From: Bacteroidales bacterium
Lineage (GTDB): Bacteria; Bacteroidota; Bacteroidia; Bacteroidales; JAIORY01
Reading direction: 5' to 3'
DNA: 37,549 nucleotides
Assembly (NCBI GenBank): GCA_021107915.1
Contig: JAIORY010000231.1
Coordinates: 1-37,549 of the forward strand
Shown piece by piece: positions 1 through 10,571 of the stretch (its first letter is position 1; each line of letters opens with the position of its first letter). The notes below the pieces were generated by a model. It searched no databases. It was given only the letters and a program-made list of their open reading frames with translations, and had not been told where the DNA came from. A program made the translations under genes and the position numbers.

Positions 1-22
1 TTCACTTTAAGTACTTTATTTA

Positions 23-1609
23 TTACCTCTTCTCATATTTATGAGAAATATCTTCAGCAGTTTTATCAAGAATTTTTATAACCTCATCAGTTAATTTTCC
101 TTCTTTAAGAGTGTTAAGAACCTCTTTGTTGTGAATTTCAAGAAAATGAAGATATTCTTCTTCAAAATCAATAATACTTTTAATAGGAACTTTTCTTAAT
201 AATCCTTTAGCTCCGCAATAAATAATTGCGATTTGTTTTTCAACGGGCATTGGAGAATATTGAGCTTGCTTAAGAATCTCAACATTTCTTCTTCCTTTTT
301 CAAGTACTGCTTTTGTAGCCGGATCGAGGTCAGAACCGAATTTTGAAAAAGCTTCGAGTTCGCGGAACTGTGCCTGATCGAGTTTAAGTGTACCGGCAAT
401 TTTTTTCATTGCTTTAATTTGCGCATTACCACCAACTCTCGAAACAGAAATCCCAACATTAATAGCCGGACGAATACCTGCATTAAATAAATTTGATTCG
501 AGGAATATTTGACCATCAGTAATTGAAATCACATTAGTTGGAATATATGCAGAAACATCACCTGCCTGGGTTTCGATAATTGGGAGTGCGGTTAATGAAC
601 CTCCACCTTTTACCATCGGTTTGATAGAATCAGGCAAATCATTCATTTTTTCAGCAATCTCATTTGAGTTAATGACTTTTGAGGCTCTTTCGAGTAATCT
701 CGAGTGAAGATAAAAAACATCTCCGGGATAAGCTTCCCGTCCCGGAGGTCTTCTAAGCAATAATGAAACTTCGCGATAAGCAACAGCTTGTTTCGACAAG
801 TCATCATAAATAACTAATGCGGGACGTCCTGTATCTCTGAAAAACTCTCCAATGGCAGTACCTGCAAAGGGAGCATAAAATTGCATAGCTGCCGGATCGG
901 ATGCAGTTGCAGTAACAATAATGGTATAAGGTAAAGCTCCATTATCTTCAAGGGATTTTACAATGTTGGCAACAGAAGAACCCTTTTGTCCGATTGCAAC
1001 ATAAATACAGTAAACAGGTTCACCTTTATCGTAAAACTCTTTTTGGTTAATGATAGTATCAATGGCAATTGCTGTTTTTCCGGTTTGCCGGTCACCAATA
1101 ATTAACTCTCTCTGTCCACGTCCTACAGGTATCATCGAGTCAATAGGTTTAATACCGGTTTGAAGAGGTTCGCTAACAGGTTGACGGAAAATAACACCCG
1201 GGGCTTTTCTTTCGAGTGGCATTTCATAAGTTTCTCCTTTTATCTCACCTTTACCATCAATAGGTTCTCCGAGAGTGTTGATAACTCTACCTAACATGCC
1301 TTCTCCAACATTTAGCGAGGATATTTTTCCGGTACGTTTTACTATATCACCTTCGCTAATATTTCGGCTTTCGCCAAGAAGCACAATACCAACATTATCT
1401 TCTTCAAGGTTAAGGACAATTCCTTTTAAGTTTCCTTTTTCGAATTCAACCAGTTCGCCTGATTCAGCATTGTTTAATCCGTAAACACGGGCAATACCGT
1501 CACCTATTTCAAGTACAGTACCTACTTCTTCGAGTTGGACTTCGTCTTTGAATCCAGCTAATTGTTGACGTAAAATTGCGGATACTTCAGAGGGTTTTAT
1601 TTCTGCCAT
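23..1609 (-). CDS. atpA: F-type ATP synthase subunit alpha
   Basis: 528 aa; Walker [30 protein letters not shown] signature of F1-alpha. Confidence 0.98.
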   Translation of the reverse strand: MAEIKPSEVSAILRQQLAGFKDEVQLEEVGTVLEIGDGIARVYGLNNAESGELVEFEKGNLKGIVLNLEEDNVGIVLLGESRNISEGDIVKRTGKISSLNVGEGMLGRVINTLGEPIDGKGEIKGETYEMPLERKAPGVIFRQPVSEPLQTGIKPIDSMIPVGRGQRELIIGDRQTGKTAIAIDTIINQKEFYDKGEPVYCIYVAIGQKGSSVANIVKSLEDNGALPYTIIVTATASDPAAMQFYAPFAGTAIGEFFRDTGRPALVIYDDLSKQAVAYREVSLLLRRPPGREAYPGDVFYLHSRLLERASKVINSNEIAEKMNDLPDSIKPMVKGGGSLTALPIIETQAGDVSAYIPTNVISITDGQIFLESNLFNAGIRPAINVGISVSRVGGNAQIKAMKKIAGTLKLDQAQFRELEAFSKFGSDLDPATKAVLEKGRRNVEILKQAQYSPMPVEKQIAIIYCGAKGLLRKVPIKSIIDFEEEYLHFLEIHNKEVLNTLKEGKLTDEVIKILDKTAEDISHKYEKR

Positions 1610-1629
1610 CTTTATAAATATTTAAATTT

Positions 1630-2187
1630 TTAAAATCCTTTTTCGTACAAATTAATATTAAACTCTTTTTTTAGGTCCTCAATCTGTTTTAAAATACTGG
1701 CATCATATTTATTATCGCCAAAATCTAAAACAAAACCACCGAGAAGTTCTTCTTTAATTTCTTCTATTAGTTCAATCTCTCCTCCTGTTTGCTTTTTCAT
1801 TAAGTCAAGAATTTTGTTTTTGATGTCATCATCAATTTTTACAACAGTTTTAAGATATGTAGTTATAATATTTTTATATTTTTTATATAAATTAATAAAC
1901 TCTTTGGCGATAGATTCTAAATAAGCTTCCCTTCTTTTATTAGTTATTATTAGTAAAAAATGAAGTGATATCTTTTGCAAATGCTTTTCGAAAAGAGCAT
2001 TAATAATAGCTATTTTCTTTTTTGAATTAATGATAGGACTTTGCAGAAGAAGCCTGAAATCTTTATTTTCTTTACAAACAGAGATTACAAGCTCCATATC
2101 TTTTGTTGTTTGATCAAGCATTTTTATATCAATAGCCATATCAAACAAAGCTTTTGCGTAACGTTTTGATATCCGTGTTTGTCTCAT
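1630..2187 (-). CDS. atpH: F-type ATP synthase subunit delta (OSCP)
   Basis: 185 aa; starts RISKRYAKALFDMA; ends GGFVLDFGDNKYDASILKQIEDLKKEF, typical of delta; position between atpA and atpF. Confidence 0.93.
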   Translation of the reverse strand: MRQTRISKRYAKALFDMAIDIKMLDQTTKDMELVISVCKENKDFRLLLQSPIINSKKKIAIINALFEKHLQKISLHFLLIITNKRREAYLESIAKEFINLYKKYKNIITTYLKTVVKIDDDIKNKILDLMKKQTGGEIELIEEIKEELLGGFVLDFGDNKYDASILKQIEDLKKEFNINLYEKGF

Positions 2188-2192
2188 TATAT

Positions 2193-2687
2193 CTAATTAA
2201 AATTAATATCCTTAATGAGGTCATTAACAAATTCTTTTTGTTTATTATCGTCGGATAGTTCTTTTTTCAGAATTTTTTCAGCGATTTCAATTGATAATGA
2301 AGCGAGTTGATTTTTCAGATTAGTTGTTGCAGCCATCTTTTCGTTTTCGATTCTTTCTTTTGCACTTTCAACTATTCTGTCAGCTTCTTCATTAGCTTTT
2401 ATTTTAGCTTCCTTAATTATCGAATCTTTTACTTTTCTACCGGCACGCAAAATTGCATCCCTTTCTTCTTTAGCCTCTTTAAGTAATTGTTCGTTACTGA
2501 ATTTTAATTCTTTCATTTCTTCTTTTGCGTTGTTAGCTGCATTCAGAGCTTTATCAATAGAAGTTTCTCTTTCGTGCAATGCTTTCATTATAGGTTTCCA
2601 TGCGAATTTTGAGAGTACCCATAATACAATAGCAAAGGATAATGTCATCCAAATAATTAAACCTATGCCGGGTTGTACTAATTCCAT
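2193..2687 (-). CDS. atpF: F-type ATP synthase subunit b
   Basis: 164 aa; N-terminal TM helix followed by long charged coiled coil; operon position. Confidence 0.95.
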   Translation of the reverse strand: MELVQPGIGLIIWMTLSFAIVLWVLSKFAWKPIMKALHERETSIDKALNAANNAKEEMKELKFSNEQLLKEAKEERDAILRAGRKVKDSIIKEAKIKANEEADRIVESAKERIENEKMAATTNLKNQLASLSIEIAEKILKKELSDDNKQKEFVNDLIKDINFN

Positions 2688-2967
2688 TTGTTTATATTTT
2701 AATTTTGTTTAAAATAAAAAATAGTCCTTTATAACTAATTAGTGCCTATAGTTTGGAGTGCCTAAAATGCCTAAAGTTGTTGTTTATTATGAATTGATGT
2801 AAAAATGACAAATGTTTCATATACAACAATAAAAATAAAATCATTTTTTATAAACTTTAGGCACTCTTTCCCGAAAGCTTTCGGGATTAGTTCACTTTAA
2901 GTACTTAAAAATTCACTTTATATCTCAACCAACCGTTAAGATGCAAAGGAAAATTACTCACGTTTGT

Positions 2968-3246
<279 letters not shown>

Positions 3247-3299
3247 TTAATTAATTGTTTAATTTTAAATATGTCTGTCCATAAAGTCAATCATATTGA

Positions 3300-3355
3300 T
3301 AAAATTTTAGATTTATGATTTTAAATTTTAAATCTGAATTCTAAAATCTTAAATT
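3300..3355 (+). repeat. Inverted repeat, left arm, at the F/V-ATPase junction
   Basis: 42 bp (3301-3342) is the exact reverse complement of 13385-13426; extends to about 55/56. Confidence 0.95.
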
Positions 3356-3410
3356 GTTAGAGCGTGATTTTATAGACCGGCACTAAATAGTGTTGTTTCA
3401 CTTTATATAC

Positions 3411-3923
<513 letters not shown>

Positions 3924-4097
3924 TTATTTATAACTTTTCAGTACCTAAAATAATTAGTTAACTTTAAGTACTCTTATATAACTAAACAGGTTATTTCTTT
4001 CTGAATTTTAAATTCATCATTTTAAATTTTAAATTTCTTTCAACAATGCAAAATGTAGAATTTTAAATGCAAAATGTAAATCATTCTATTTACTCTT

Positions 4098-5888
4098 TTA
4101 TCCCGAAAAGGGTTTATATTCTTTTCCTCCACCTGTAAACCCGGCATTTTTATAAAACTCAACAAATGTGAGTCGCATAGGATGAACAAACGATCCGAGT
4201 GATGATATTAATATATTTAAACCATGTCCGAGTATAAGAAATATTACAAAAAACACAGGTCCTAATATCGGTGATGAACCAAGTATTTGCATTGCAATAT
4301 TATTTATTACTAACCCTAAAATACCACTTGACAAACCTAATGCAAATAAACGGATATATGATAACAGGTCGCCGAATATTCCGGTTACCGTTGAGTAAAT
4401 ATCCCAAACCCCTTTTCCTATACGAGCAGGAATACTGATTTCGACATCGCTAAAAAATATAATTAAAAATCCGCCAAGCGAAAGAATTGTATATAAAATA
4501 ATATTGTTTGCGGCTATATATTCTAACTTTGTTAAAGCTGCATAAATTCCACCGCCTATTAAAATAATGAGCCATCCAAAAGTTGCAAGTGAGTGCATGA
4601 ACCCATATTGTTTTATCTGATTTGCTGCTTTTATAAACATCCCGAAAATAATTTGTAATGCACCAAGTGCTAATGCCAGATTAAACATGTTGTCGGGATT
4701 AAGAAACAAGTCTTTGTAATTTGCAAATAATTTGGTATTTTCGTCTATTAAATCTATGCCAAATAATGTTCCAGAAATAATCCCAAATATAATGGTTGCT
4801 AAACCAAGAAATTGTACTAAAGACAATATTGGTTTAATTTCCTTTTTTGCCTTTAATTTATAAATACCTGCTCCAATCACAAACAATAATCCATATCCGG
4901 CATCGCCAAGACAAAAACCGAAAAACATCATAAAAAATGGGGCAAAGAACACAGTTAGATCAAGTTCGGAATAAGCCGGTAAAGAAAACAATTTTCCGAT
5001 AGGCTCGAACAATTTACTAAATCTGTTGTTTTGTAACAAAACAGGAACTTTATCCTTTTTTGTGGCTTTATCAATTATGTGCAAAATGTTGCTTTTATCC
5101 AAAAAATCATCAATTTGTTTTTTCTTTGTTTTCGGAACCCAGCCTTCAAGTATTTTCATTTTTTCATCTGCTTCAACGGCAGTATTTAAAATAACTTTCT
5201 CAAATTCCAAATTTGTTGCTATTGCTTCTCGTTCCTGTATAAGCAATGGAATTGATGTTTCGGAGTAATTGTCAAAATCATTGTTTATCAGCGTAATTTT
5301 TTCTTCTATTTCTTTTATATGTTTTTCTATTTCAGAAAGGGAGCTTTCGGGTTGTTTAATTTCTTCGGCATCAATATTTAGTTTTTCATCGCCTTGTTGA
5401 ATAATAATAAAATAGATATGGTTTCCGCTTTCAGTAATTATTTCTGCATTGTATTCAGAAAGAAGTTTGGTGTTAAATTTCTTTTTAGAAGCGAGAAAAA
5501 ACTTCAGGTAAAAATTTTCATCTTTTAGCTTGTTAATAATTTCAGCAGAAAAATCACCCCAGGGTTTTATTTTTATAAGTTCTTTATGGGTAGTAGCAAG
5601 TTCTTGATGCAATGTATCTAATTCCTTTTGCTTTTGTATTATTTCTTCAATAATTTTCAATCCATCTAAATCAGGGCAGTTATCAGTTTTCTCCGTTTCG
5701 CGTTTTTCGAGGGACTTAATTATTTTATCAATGCGATTTACTAATTGATATTTTTCCTTGATATCATCACTGATTTCAGTTTCTTTTTCAATTACATGAA
5801 GCACACCAAGCTCTTGCAGATTTTTCAGAAAATCACCATATTCCTTATGATAAACAAGGAAAGAATATTTTTGCATCGGTATTATCAT
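4098..5888 (-). CDS. ntpI: V/A-type ATPase subunit I (a-type stator)
   Basis: 596 aa; cytoplasmic coiled-coil N half and polytopic C half; GDAGYG and SYIRLFALGLSSG motifs. Confidence 0.95.
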   Translation of the reverse strand: MIIPMQKYSFLVYHKEYGDFLKNLQELGVLHVIEKETEISDDIKEKYQLVNRIDKIIKSLEKRETEKTDNCPDLDGLKIIEEIIQKQKELDTLHQELATTHKELIKIKPWGDFSAEIINKLKDENFYLKFFLASKKKFNTKLLSEYNAEIITESGNHIYFIIIQQGDEKLNIDAEEIKQPESSLSEIEKHIKEIEEKITLINNDFDNYSETSIPLLIQEREAIATNLEFEKVILNTAVEADEKMKILEGWVPKTKKKQIDDFLDKSNILHIIDKATKKDKVPVLLQNNRFSKLFEPIGKLFSLPAYSELDLTVFFAPFFMMFFGFCLGDAGYGLLFVIGAGIYKLKAKKEIKPILSLVQFLGLATIIFGIISGTLFGIDLIDENTKLFANYKDLFLNPDNMFNLALALGALQIIFGMFIKAANQIKQYGFMHSLATFGWLIILIGGGIYAALTKLEYIAANNIILYTILSLGGFLIIFFSDVEISIPARIGKGVWDIYSTVTGIFGDLLSYIRLFALGLSSGILGLVINNIAMQILGSSPILGPVFFVIFLILGHGLNILISSLGSFVHPMRLTFVEFYKNAGFTGGGKEYKPFSG

Positions 5889-6499
5889 TTGTTTGCCTCC
5901 ATTTGTCGTTGCTGACGATCTTTAACAATTTTCTGTGACGATTTTGACAGGTTTTCTTCATCTTCCAAAAAACGTTTAATTTTTCTTATTGCATCTTCGT
6001 AGCCGGGAATTTGAACTTTTTCATACAAATTTACTTTTTGTGTCGTTTTTCTTCGTGCATGATTGAGCAATTCCATTTTTCTGTTAAAAAACTCTCTTTC
6101 TATTACAACCTCTGCTAACTCTTTTACAATTGAAATTCCTTCAGGAAACCATTTCGGGTTATCGAACAAACTGAAATCCTCAGTCTGAAGAAGTACTTCT
6201 TCTAAAACGGGTGTTTTTACCCCTGCAATTTTCTTTGTTGTTGTTTTTACATCATCAATTGTAATAAGGTTTGTATTAAATTCATTCCAAATACCCGGTG
6301 TTAAAGTATATGCTTGTATTTTTTGAGATAATTTTTTATCTAATTCTTTTACCTTGGTCTTTGCTTTTTTCACCTCCATACGTAATGCTGTTTCCTTATT
6401 TTTAATCACAGGAAGTGCATTCAACCTCATTTTTAATTGTTTATTAAGGCTTTGTAATGCTGTTTTATTATATTGAAATTTAATTGCCATTTTAGACAC
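5885..6499 (-). CDS. ntpD: V/A-type ATPase subunit D
   Basis: 204 aa; helical D-subunit pattern (ARRKTTQKVNLYEKVQIP); 4 bp overlap with the subunit I gene. Confidence 0.92.
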   Translation of the reverse strand: MSKMAIKFQYNKTALQSLNKQLKMRLNALPVIKNKETALRMEVKKAKTKVKELDKKLSQKIQAYTLTPGIWNEFNTNLITIDDVKTTTKKIAGVKTPVLEEVLLQTEDFSLFDNPKWFPEGISIVKELAEVVIEREFFNRKMELLNHARRKTTQKVNLYEKVQIPGYEDAIRKIKRFLEDEENLSKSSQKIVKDRQQRQMEANK

Positions 6500-6756
6500 T
6501 AATTACACTAATTTACACTAAATCCTTTGACACGAATTGCACGAATTTACACTAATGTTTTATTTTATTTACTGACACTAATTTCACTAATTTACACTAA
6601 ATCTACTGACACGAATTGCACGAATTTACACTAATGTTTTATTTTATTTACTGACACTAATTTCACTAATTTACACTAAATATTTTGCAATATATTTCTT
6701 TTTAAAATTCTATTCGTGTTAATTCGTGCAATTCGTGTCAAAGTACAATTTGTGTC
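6495..6756. repeat. Hairpin-forming iteron repeat downstream of the GxxExxY gene, including two tandem copies of a 79 bp unit
   Basis: Units at 6529 and 6608; GACACGAATTGCACGAATTTACAC (6608) pairs with GTGTTAATTCGTGCAATTCGTGTC (6716-6739). Confidence 0.95.
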
Positions 6757-7140
6757 TTATAACACAACTCTTTTATAATTTAAACTATCTTCTCCAAAAT
6801 TAACCAGTAATCCCAACTTTAGTTTTGAAGCAGCCATATAGTTCAATGTTTGTTTTATATGGCTGTTTGTTAAAGATTCAATTGCTTTTACTTCCAATAT
6901 TATTTTATCATAAACCACAAAATCAGCATTATAACGATGTGGCAAAATCACATCCTTATATTCAATTTTATATTTTTGTTCTCTTGAATAAGGAATCTTT
7001 TCTTTTTGAAACTCATACTCCAGCGCATCTTTATAGATCACCTCATTATGTCCCTTACCTAAAATACTATGAACTTCCATACATATACCTATAATTTTAT
7101 ACGATTCATCTTTATAAATTAACTTATTCATATTCACCAA
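6757..7140 (-). CDS. GxxExxY family protein (putative PD-(D/E)XK nuclease fold)
   Basis: 127 aa; GHNEVIY motif; ADFVVYDKIILEVKA resembles the D...ExK nuclease core; flanked by inverted repeats. Confidence 0.9.
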   Translation of the reverse strand: MVNMNKLIYKDESYKIIGICMEVHSILGKGHNEVIYKDALEYEFQKEKIPYSREQKYKIEYKDVILPHRYNADFVVYDKIILEVKAIESLTNSHIKQTLNYMAASKLKLGLLVNFGEDSLNYKRVVL

Positions 7141-7148
7141 CTTTATAG

Positions 7149-7224
7149 GACACTAATTTCACTAATTTTTTATAACATAATTTTTCCCAAAATCTAATTC
7201 GTGTTAATTTGTGAAATTTGTGTC
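7149..7224. repeat. Hairpin-forming repeat upstream of the GxxExxY gene
   Basis: gacactaatttcactaatt ... attcgtgttaatttgtgaaatttgtgtc. Confidence 0.9.
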
Positions 7225-8543
7225 TTGTTTTTTCCGTATTTTTCAACAAGCTCAGATTTTATGCCAATTTCGGCAACTGAAAAATAGTTATTTAATAATT
7301 CCCAAGCTGTGTTGAGCATTGCATCAATTTCAATATTAATATCAATAGCAAGCAGCTTTTCCGAATATTCTTTTGCAAATTTCATGGTTCTTTCATCGTA
7401 ATCAGTCAGGTCGAAACCATTTTCCAATTTTGTTTTTGCATTTGCAGCATCAGCATAAAGCCGGATTGCAGCATTCATAACCTGCGGATGATCTTCTCGT
7501 GTTTTTTTACCGATAACAAGTTGTTTTAATCGCGACAAGCTACGGAAGGGGTCAATAATTACTTTTCCGATATCCGTATCTCTACGCACAAATAATTGTC
7601 CTTCGGTAATATAACCCGTATTGTCGGGAATTGCATGTGTAATATCACCGCCTGATAATGTTGTAACGGCAATAATTGTTATTGATCCCCCACTTGGGAA
7701 TTGTACTGCTTTTTCGTAAAGCCTTGCCAAATCGCTGTAAAGCGAACCGGGCATACTGTCTTTCGAAGGAATTTGGTCCATCCGGTTAGAAACAATACTT
7801 AAAGCATCAGCGTAAAGTGTCATATCTGTTAAAAGAACCAGAACATTTTGGTTTTTTTCTGAGGCAAAATATTCTGCGGCAGATAAAGCCATATCCGGGA
7901 CAAGAAGCCGCTCAACAGGCGGGTCTTCGGTTGTATTTACAAAACTAATAATACGGTCAAGTGCTCCGGCATTTTCAAATATATTTTTAAAGAATAAATA
8001 ATCATCGTTTGTAAGTCCCATTCCGCCAAGGATAATTTTATCGGCTTTTGCACGCAAGGCAACCATTGCCATAACCTGATTATACGGCTGGTCGGGATCG
8101 GCAAAGAAAGGGATTTTTTGTCCTGTAACAAGTGTATTGTTCAGGTCGATTCCTGCTATGCCTGTGGCAATAAGTTCGGAAGGCTGTTTTCTTCTTACCG
8201 GATTTACCGATGGTCCTCCAATTTCTACTGCATTACCATCAACTTCTGGTCCTCCGTCAATAGGTTGTCCATAAGCATTAAAGAATCTTCCGCTCAATTC
8301 ATCACTTACCGATAATTTAGGTGCATGACCCAGAAATACTACTTCTGCATTTGTCGGAATACCTTCTGTTCCTGAAAATATTTGCAGGGTTACCAAGTCT
8401 CCCTGTATTTTAACTACCTGTGCCAGCCTGCCATTTACAGTTGCCATTTCTTCATAACCTACTCCATCGGCATGTAACGAGCATGTTGCTTTTGTAATAT
8501 GATCTACTTTAGTGTGTATTTTTTGAAAAGCTGTTGTTTCCAT
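7194..8543 (-). CDS. ntpB: V/A-type ATPase subunit B
   Basis: 449 aa; METTAFQKIHTKVDHITKATCSLHADGVGYEEMA, family-specific N terminus; SRMDQIPSKDSMPGSLYSDLA. Confidence 0.97.
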   Translation of the reverse strand: METTAFQKIHTKVDHITKATCSLHADGVGYEEMATVNGRLAQVVKIQGDLVTLQIFSGTEGIPTNAEVVFLGHAPKLSVSDELSGRFFNAYGQPIDGGPEVDGNAVEIGGPSVNPVRRKQPSELIATGIAGIDLNNTLVTGQKIPFFADPDQPYNQVMAMVALRAKADKIILGGMGLTNDDYLFFKNIFENAGALDRIISFVNTTEDPPVERLLVPDMALSAAEYFASEKNQNVLVLLTDMTLYADALSIVSNRMDQIPSKDSMPGSLYSDLARLYEKAVQFPSGGSITIIAVTTLSGGDITHAIPDNTGYITEGQLFVRRDTDIGKVIIDPFRSLSRLKQLVIGKKTREDHPQVMNAAIRLYADAANAKTKLENGFDLTDYDERTMKFAKEYSEKLLAIDINIEIDAMLNTAWELLNNYFSVAEIGIKSELVEKYGKNKTQISQINTN

Positions 8544-8550
8544 TTTTTAA

Positions 8551-8585
8551 TTTATGATTTACGATTTACGATTTATGATTTACGA
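8551..8585. repeat. Five tandem 7-mers (TTTATGA/TTTACGA) upstream of ntpB
   Basis: tttatga tttacga tttacga tttatga tttacga. Confidence 0.95.
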
Positions 8586-8603
8586 TTTTCAAATAGTCAA
8601 TTG

Positions 8604-10367
8604 TCAATCATCAATCATAACTCTTTCATTAATAATTTCCTGTAATTCTTTCTCAAATTTATTGAATTTCTCCGACTCAAATTCAGAATAATTCATTTGT
8701 TTGAAAACATTTATCATTCTTTTAAAATATGGATTTACTTCCTCGAATGTTTCAAATTTTAAATTTGCTTTATAAACATCAAGCACTTTATTCATCATGT
8801 ATTGTTGTCGCTTGATAGATGTTGAAGCATCAATTTTGTCAAAAGCATCTTGTTGAAGAATAACAAAATCAATAACCTCTGATTTCCAAAATATCTGATG
8901 ATAATCAATTGGCACTCCATCATCACCCAATATATTTATCTGCTCATAAGCTTCATGTCCTCTGATAAGGATATTTTTTGCCAGCATTATATTATCAATC
9001 CAATCGGGTGAAATATTTTCTTTGATAAATTCTTGAAATTCGGGATATTCAATATATTTCGAATAACTGTCAACCGCATCAATAGCAGGGTATCTTTTGC
9101 TGTCGGCACGATCCTGCGAAAGAGCGTAAAAACATCGTGCTGCCTTTTTCGTTGATTCAGATACAGGTTCTTTAAGGTTACCTCCTGCCGGCGAAACAGT
9201 TCCTATAAATGTTACGGCACCGGTCTTTCCATTATTAAGATAAACGAAGCCTGCACGAGCATAGAAATTTGAAATAATTGCCGGCAAGTCCATCGGGAAA
9301 GCGTCAGGTCCCGGCAGTTCTTCCATTCTGTTCGACATTTCGCGAAGTGCCTGCGCCCAGCGTGATGTTGAATCGGCAAGTAATAAAACTTTTAAGCCCA
9401 TTGAACGATAATACTCGGCAAGTGTCATTGCTGTATAAACAGATGCTTCACGAGCTGCAACAGGCATATTTGAAGTATTGGCTATGATTGTTGTTCTTTC
9501 CATCAATTTTCGTCCGGTTCTCGGGTCATCAATTTCTGGAAATTCTGCAAATATCTCTACTACCTCGTTGGCACGTTCTCCACAGGCTGCAACAATAATC
9601 ATATCGGCATCGGCTTGTTTCGAAAGTGCATGTTGCAATACGGTTTTTCCTGTTCCGAATGGTCCCGGAATAAAACCTGTTCCTCCTTCTACAATGGGGT
9701 TCAGGCTGTCAATTACCCTGATACCTGTTTCCATGAGGACAAATGGGCGCGGTTTTTCTTTGTATGCTTTTATTGGAATTTTTACGGGCCATTTTTGAAC
9801 CATGCTGACTGGAATTTCATTATTATCTGAATCAATTAAAACAGCAATGGTATCGTTAATTTTATATTCGCCCTGTTCGGTAATGCTCTTTATTGTGAAA
9901 GTTCCTTCAAATTTAAAAGGTACCATAATTTTATGAGGTATCCAGTTTTCTTCGACTTCGCCAAGCCATGAACCCGGAACAACAATATCACCTTTTTTTG
10001 CGATAGGTTTAAATTCCCAAAGTTTATCGTCTTCCAAAGCAGGTGTGTAATCACCTTTTTTCAGGAAAATGCCTTCCATTTTATTTAGATCGTGTTGCAG
10101 TCCGTCAAAATTTTTCGACAAGATACCCGGGCCAAGTGTTGCTTCCAGCATGTGACCGGTAAATTCAACTTCTGTTCCCGGTTTCAAACCCCTTGTGCTT
10201 TCAAATACCTGGACATAAGCATTTTTTCCGCCAATTCTAATAACCTCCGCCATTAGTTTTACATCACTCATTTTGATATAACAAATCTCGTTTTGAGAAA
10301 CCGGTCCGTCAACCTCAACAATTACGAGGTTTGCTATAATACCTGCAACTTTACCTTTTGTACTCAT
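8604..10367 (-). CDS. ntpA: V/A-type ATPase subunit A (catalytic)
   Basis: 587 aa; Walker A GPFGTGKT; GERANEVVEIFAEFPEI; DSTSRWAQALREMSNRMEE. Confidence 0.98.
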   Translation of the reverse strand: MSTKGKVAGIIANLVIVEVDGPVSQNEICYIKMSDVKLMAEVIRIGGKNAYVQVFESTRGLKPGTEVEFTGHMLEATLGPGILSKNFDGLQHDLNKMEGIFLKKGDYTPALEDDKLWEFKPIAKKGDIVVPGSWLGEVEENWIPHKIMVPFKFEGTFTIKSITEQGEYKINDTIAVLIDSDNNEIPVSMVQKWPVKIPIKAYKEKPRPFVLMETGIRVIDSLNPIVEGGTGFIPGPFGTGKTVLQHALSKQADADMIIVAACGERANEVVEIFAEFPEIDDPRTGRKLMERTTIIANTSNMPVAAREASVYTAMTLAEYYRSMGLKVLLLADSTSRWAQALREMSNRMEELPGPDAFPMDLPAIISNFYARAGFVYLNNGKTGAVTFIGTVSPAGGNLKEPVSESTKKAARCFYALSQDRADSKRYPAIDAVDSYSKYIEYPEFQEFIKENISPDWIDNIMLAKNILIRGHEAYEQINILGDDGVPIDYHQIFWKSEVIDFVILQQDAFDKIDASTSIKRQQYMMNKVLDVYKANLKFETFEEVNPYFKRMINVFKQMNYSEFESEKFNKFEKELQEIINERVMIDD

Positions 10368-10386
10368 ATATTTTTAATTTATTTTA

Positions 10387-10527
10387 GACACTAATTTTCA
10401 CTAAAAAGACTGACACTAATTTCACTAATTTTCACTAATTAATTTTATTATTACAATTCATTTTCAAACTTTTATTCGTGTTAATTCGTGCAATTTGTGT
10501 CTAAATTTAATTTGTGCAATTCGTGTC
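10387..10527. repeat. Same repeat family between ntpA and DUF2764, without a passenger gene
   Basis: gacactaattttcacta...attcgtgttaattcgtgcaatttgtgtc...ttgtgcaattcgtgtc. Confidence 0.9.
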
Positions 10528-10571
10528 TTTTTATAAGTTTACAATATGGATTAATTAGTTCACTTTAAGTG

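Noticed and set aside
1275-1484. Antisense ORF inside atpA (similar ones inside atpF, ntpI, ntpA, ntpE, ileS, TIR, SBP and others)
   Set aside because: Opposite-strand or shifted-frame ORFs within well-supported genes, with low-complexity translations and no start context; treated as spurious.
6529-6686. CRISPR-like array
   Set aside because: Only two 79 bp tandem units with no distinct spacers and no cas genes; it is a palindromic iteron repeat.
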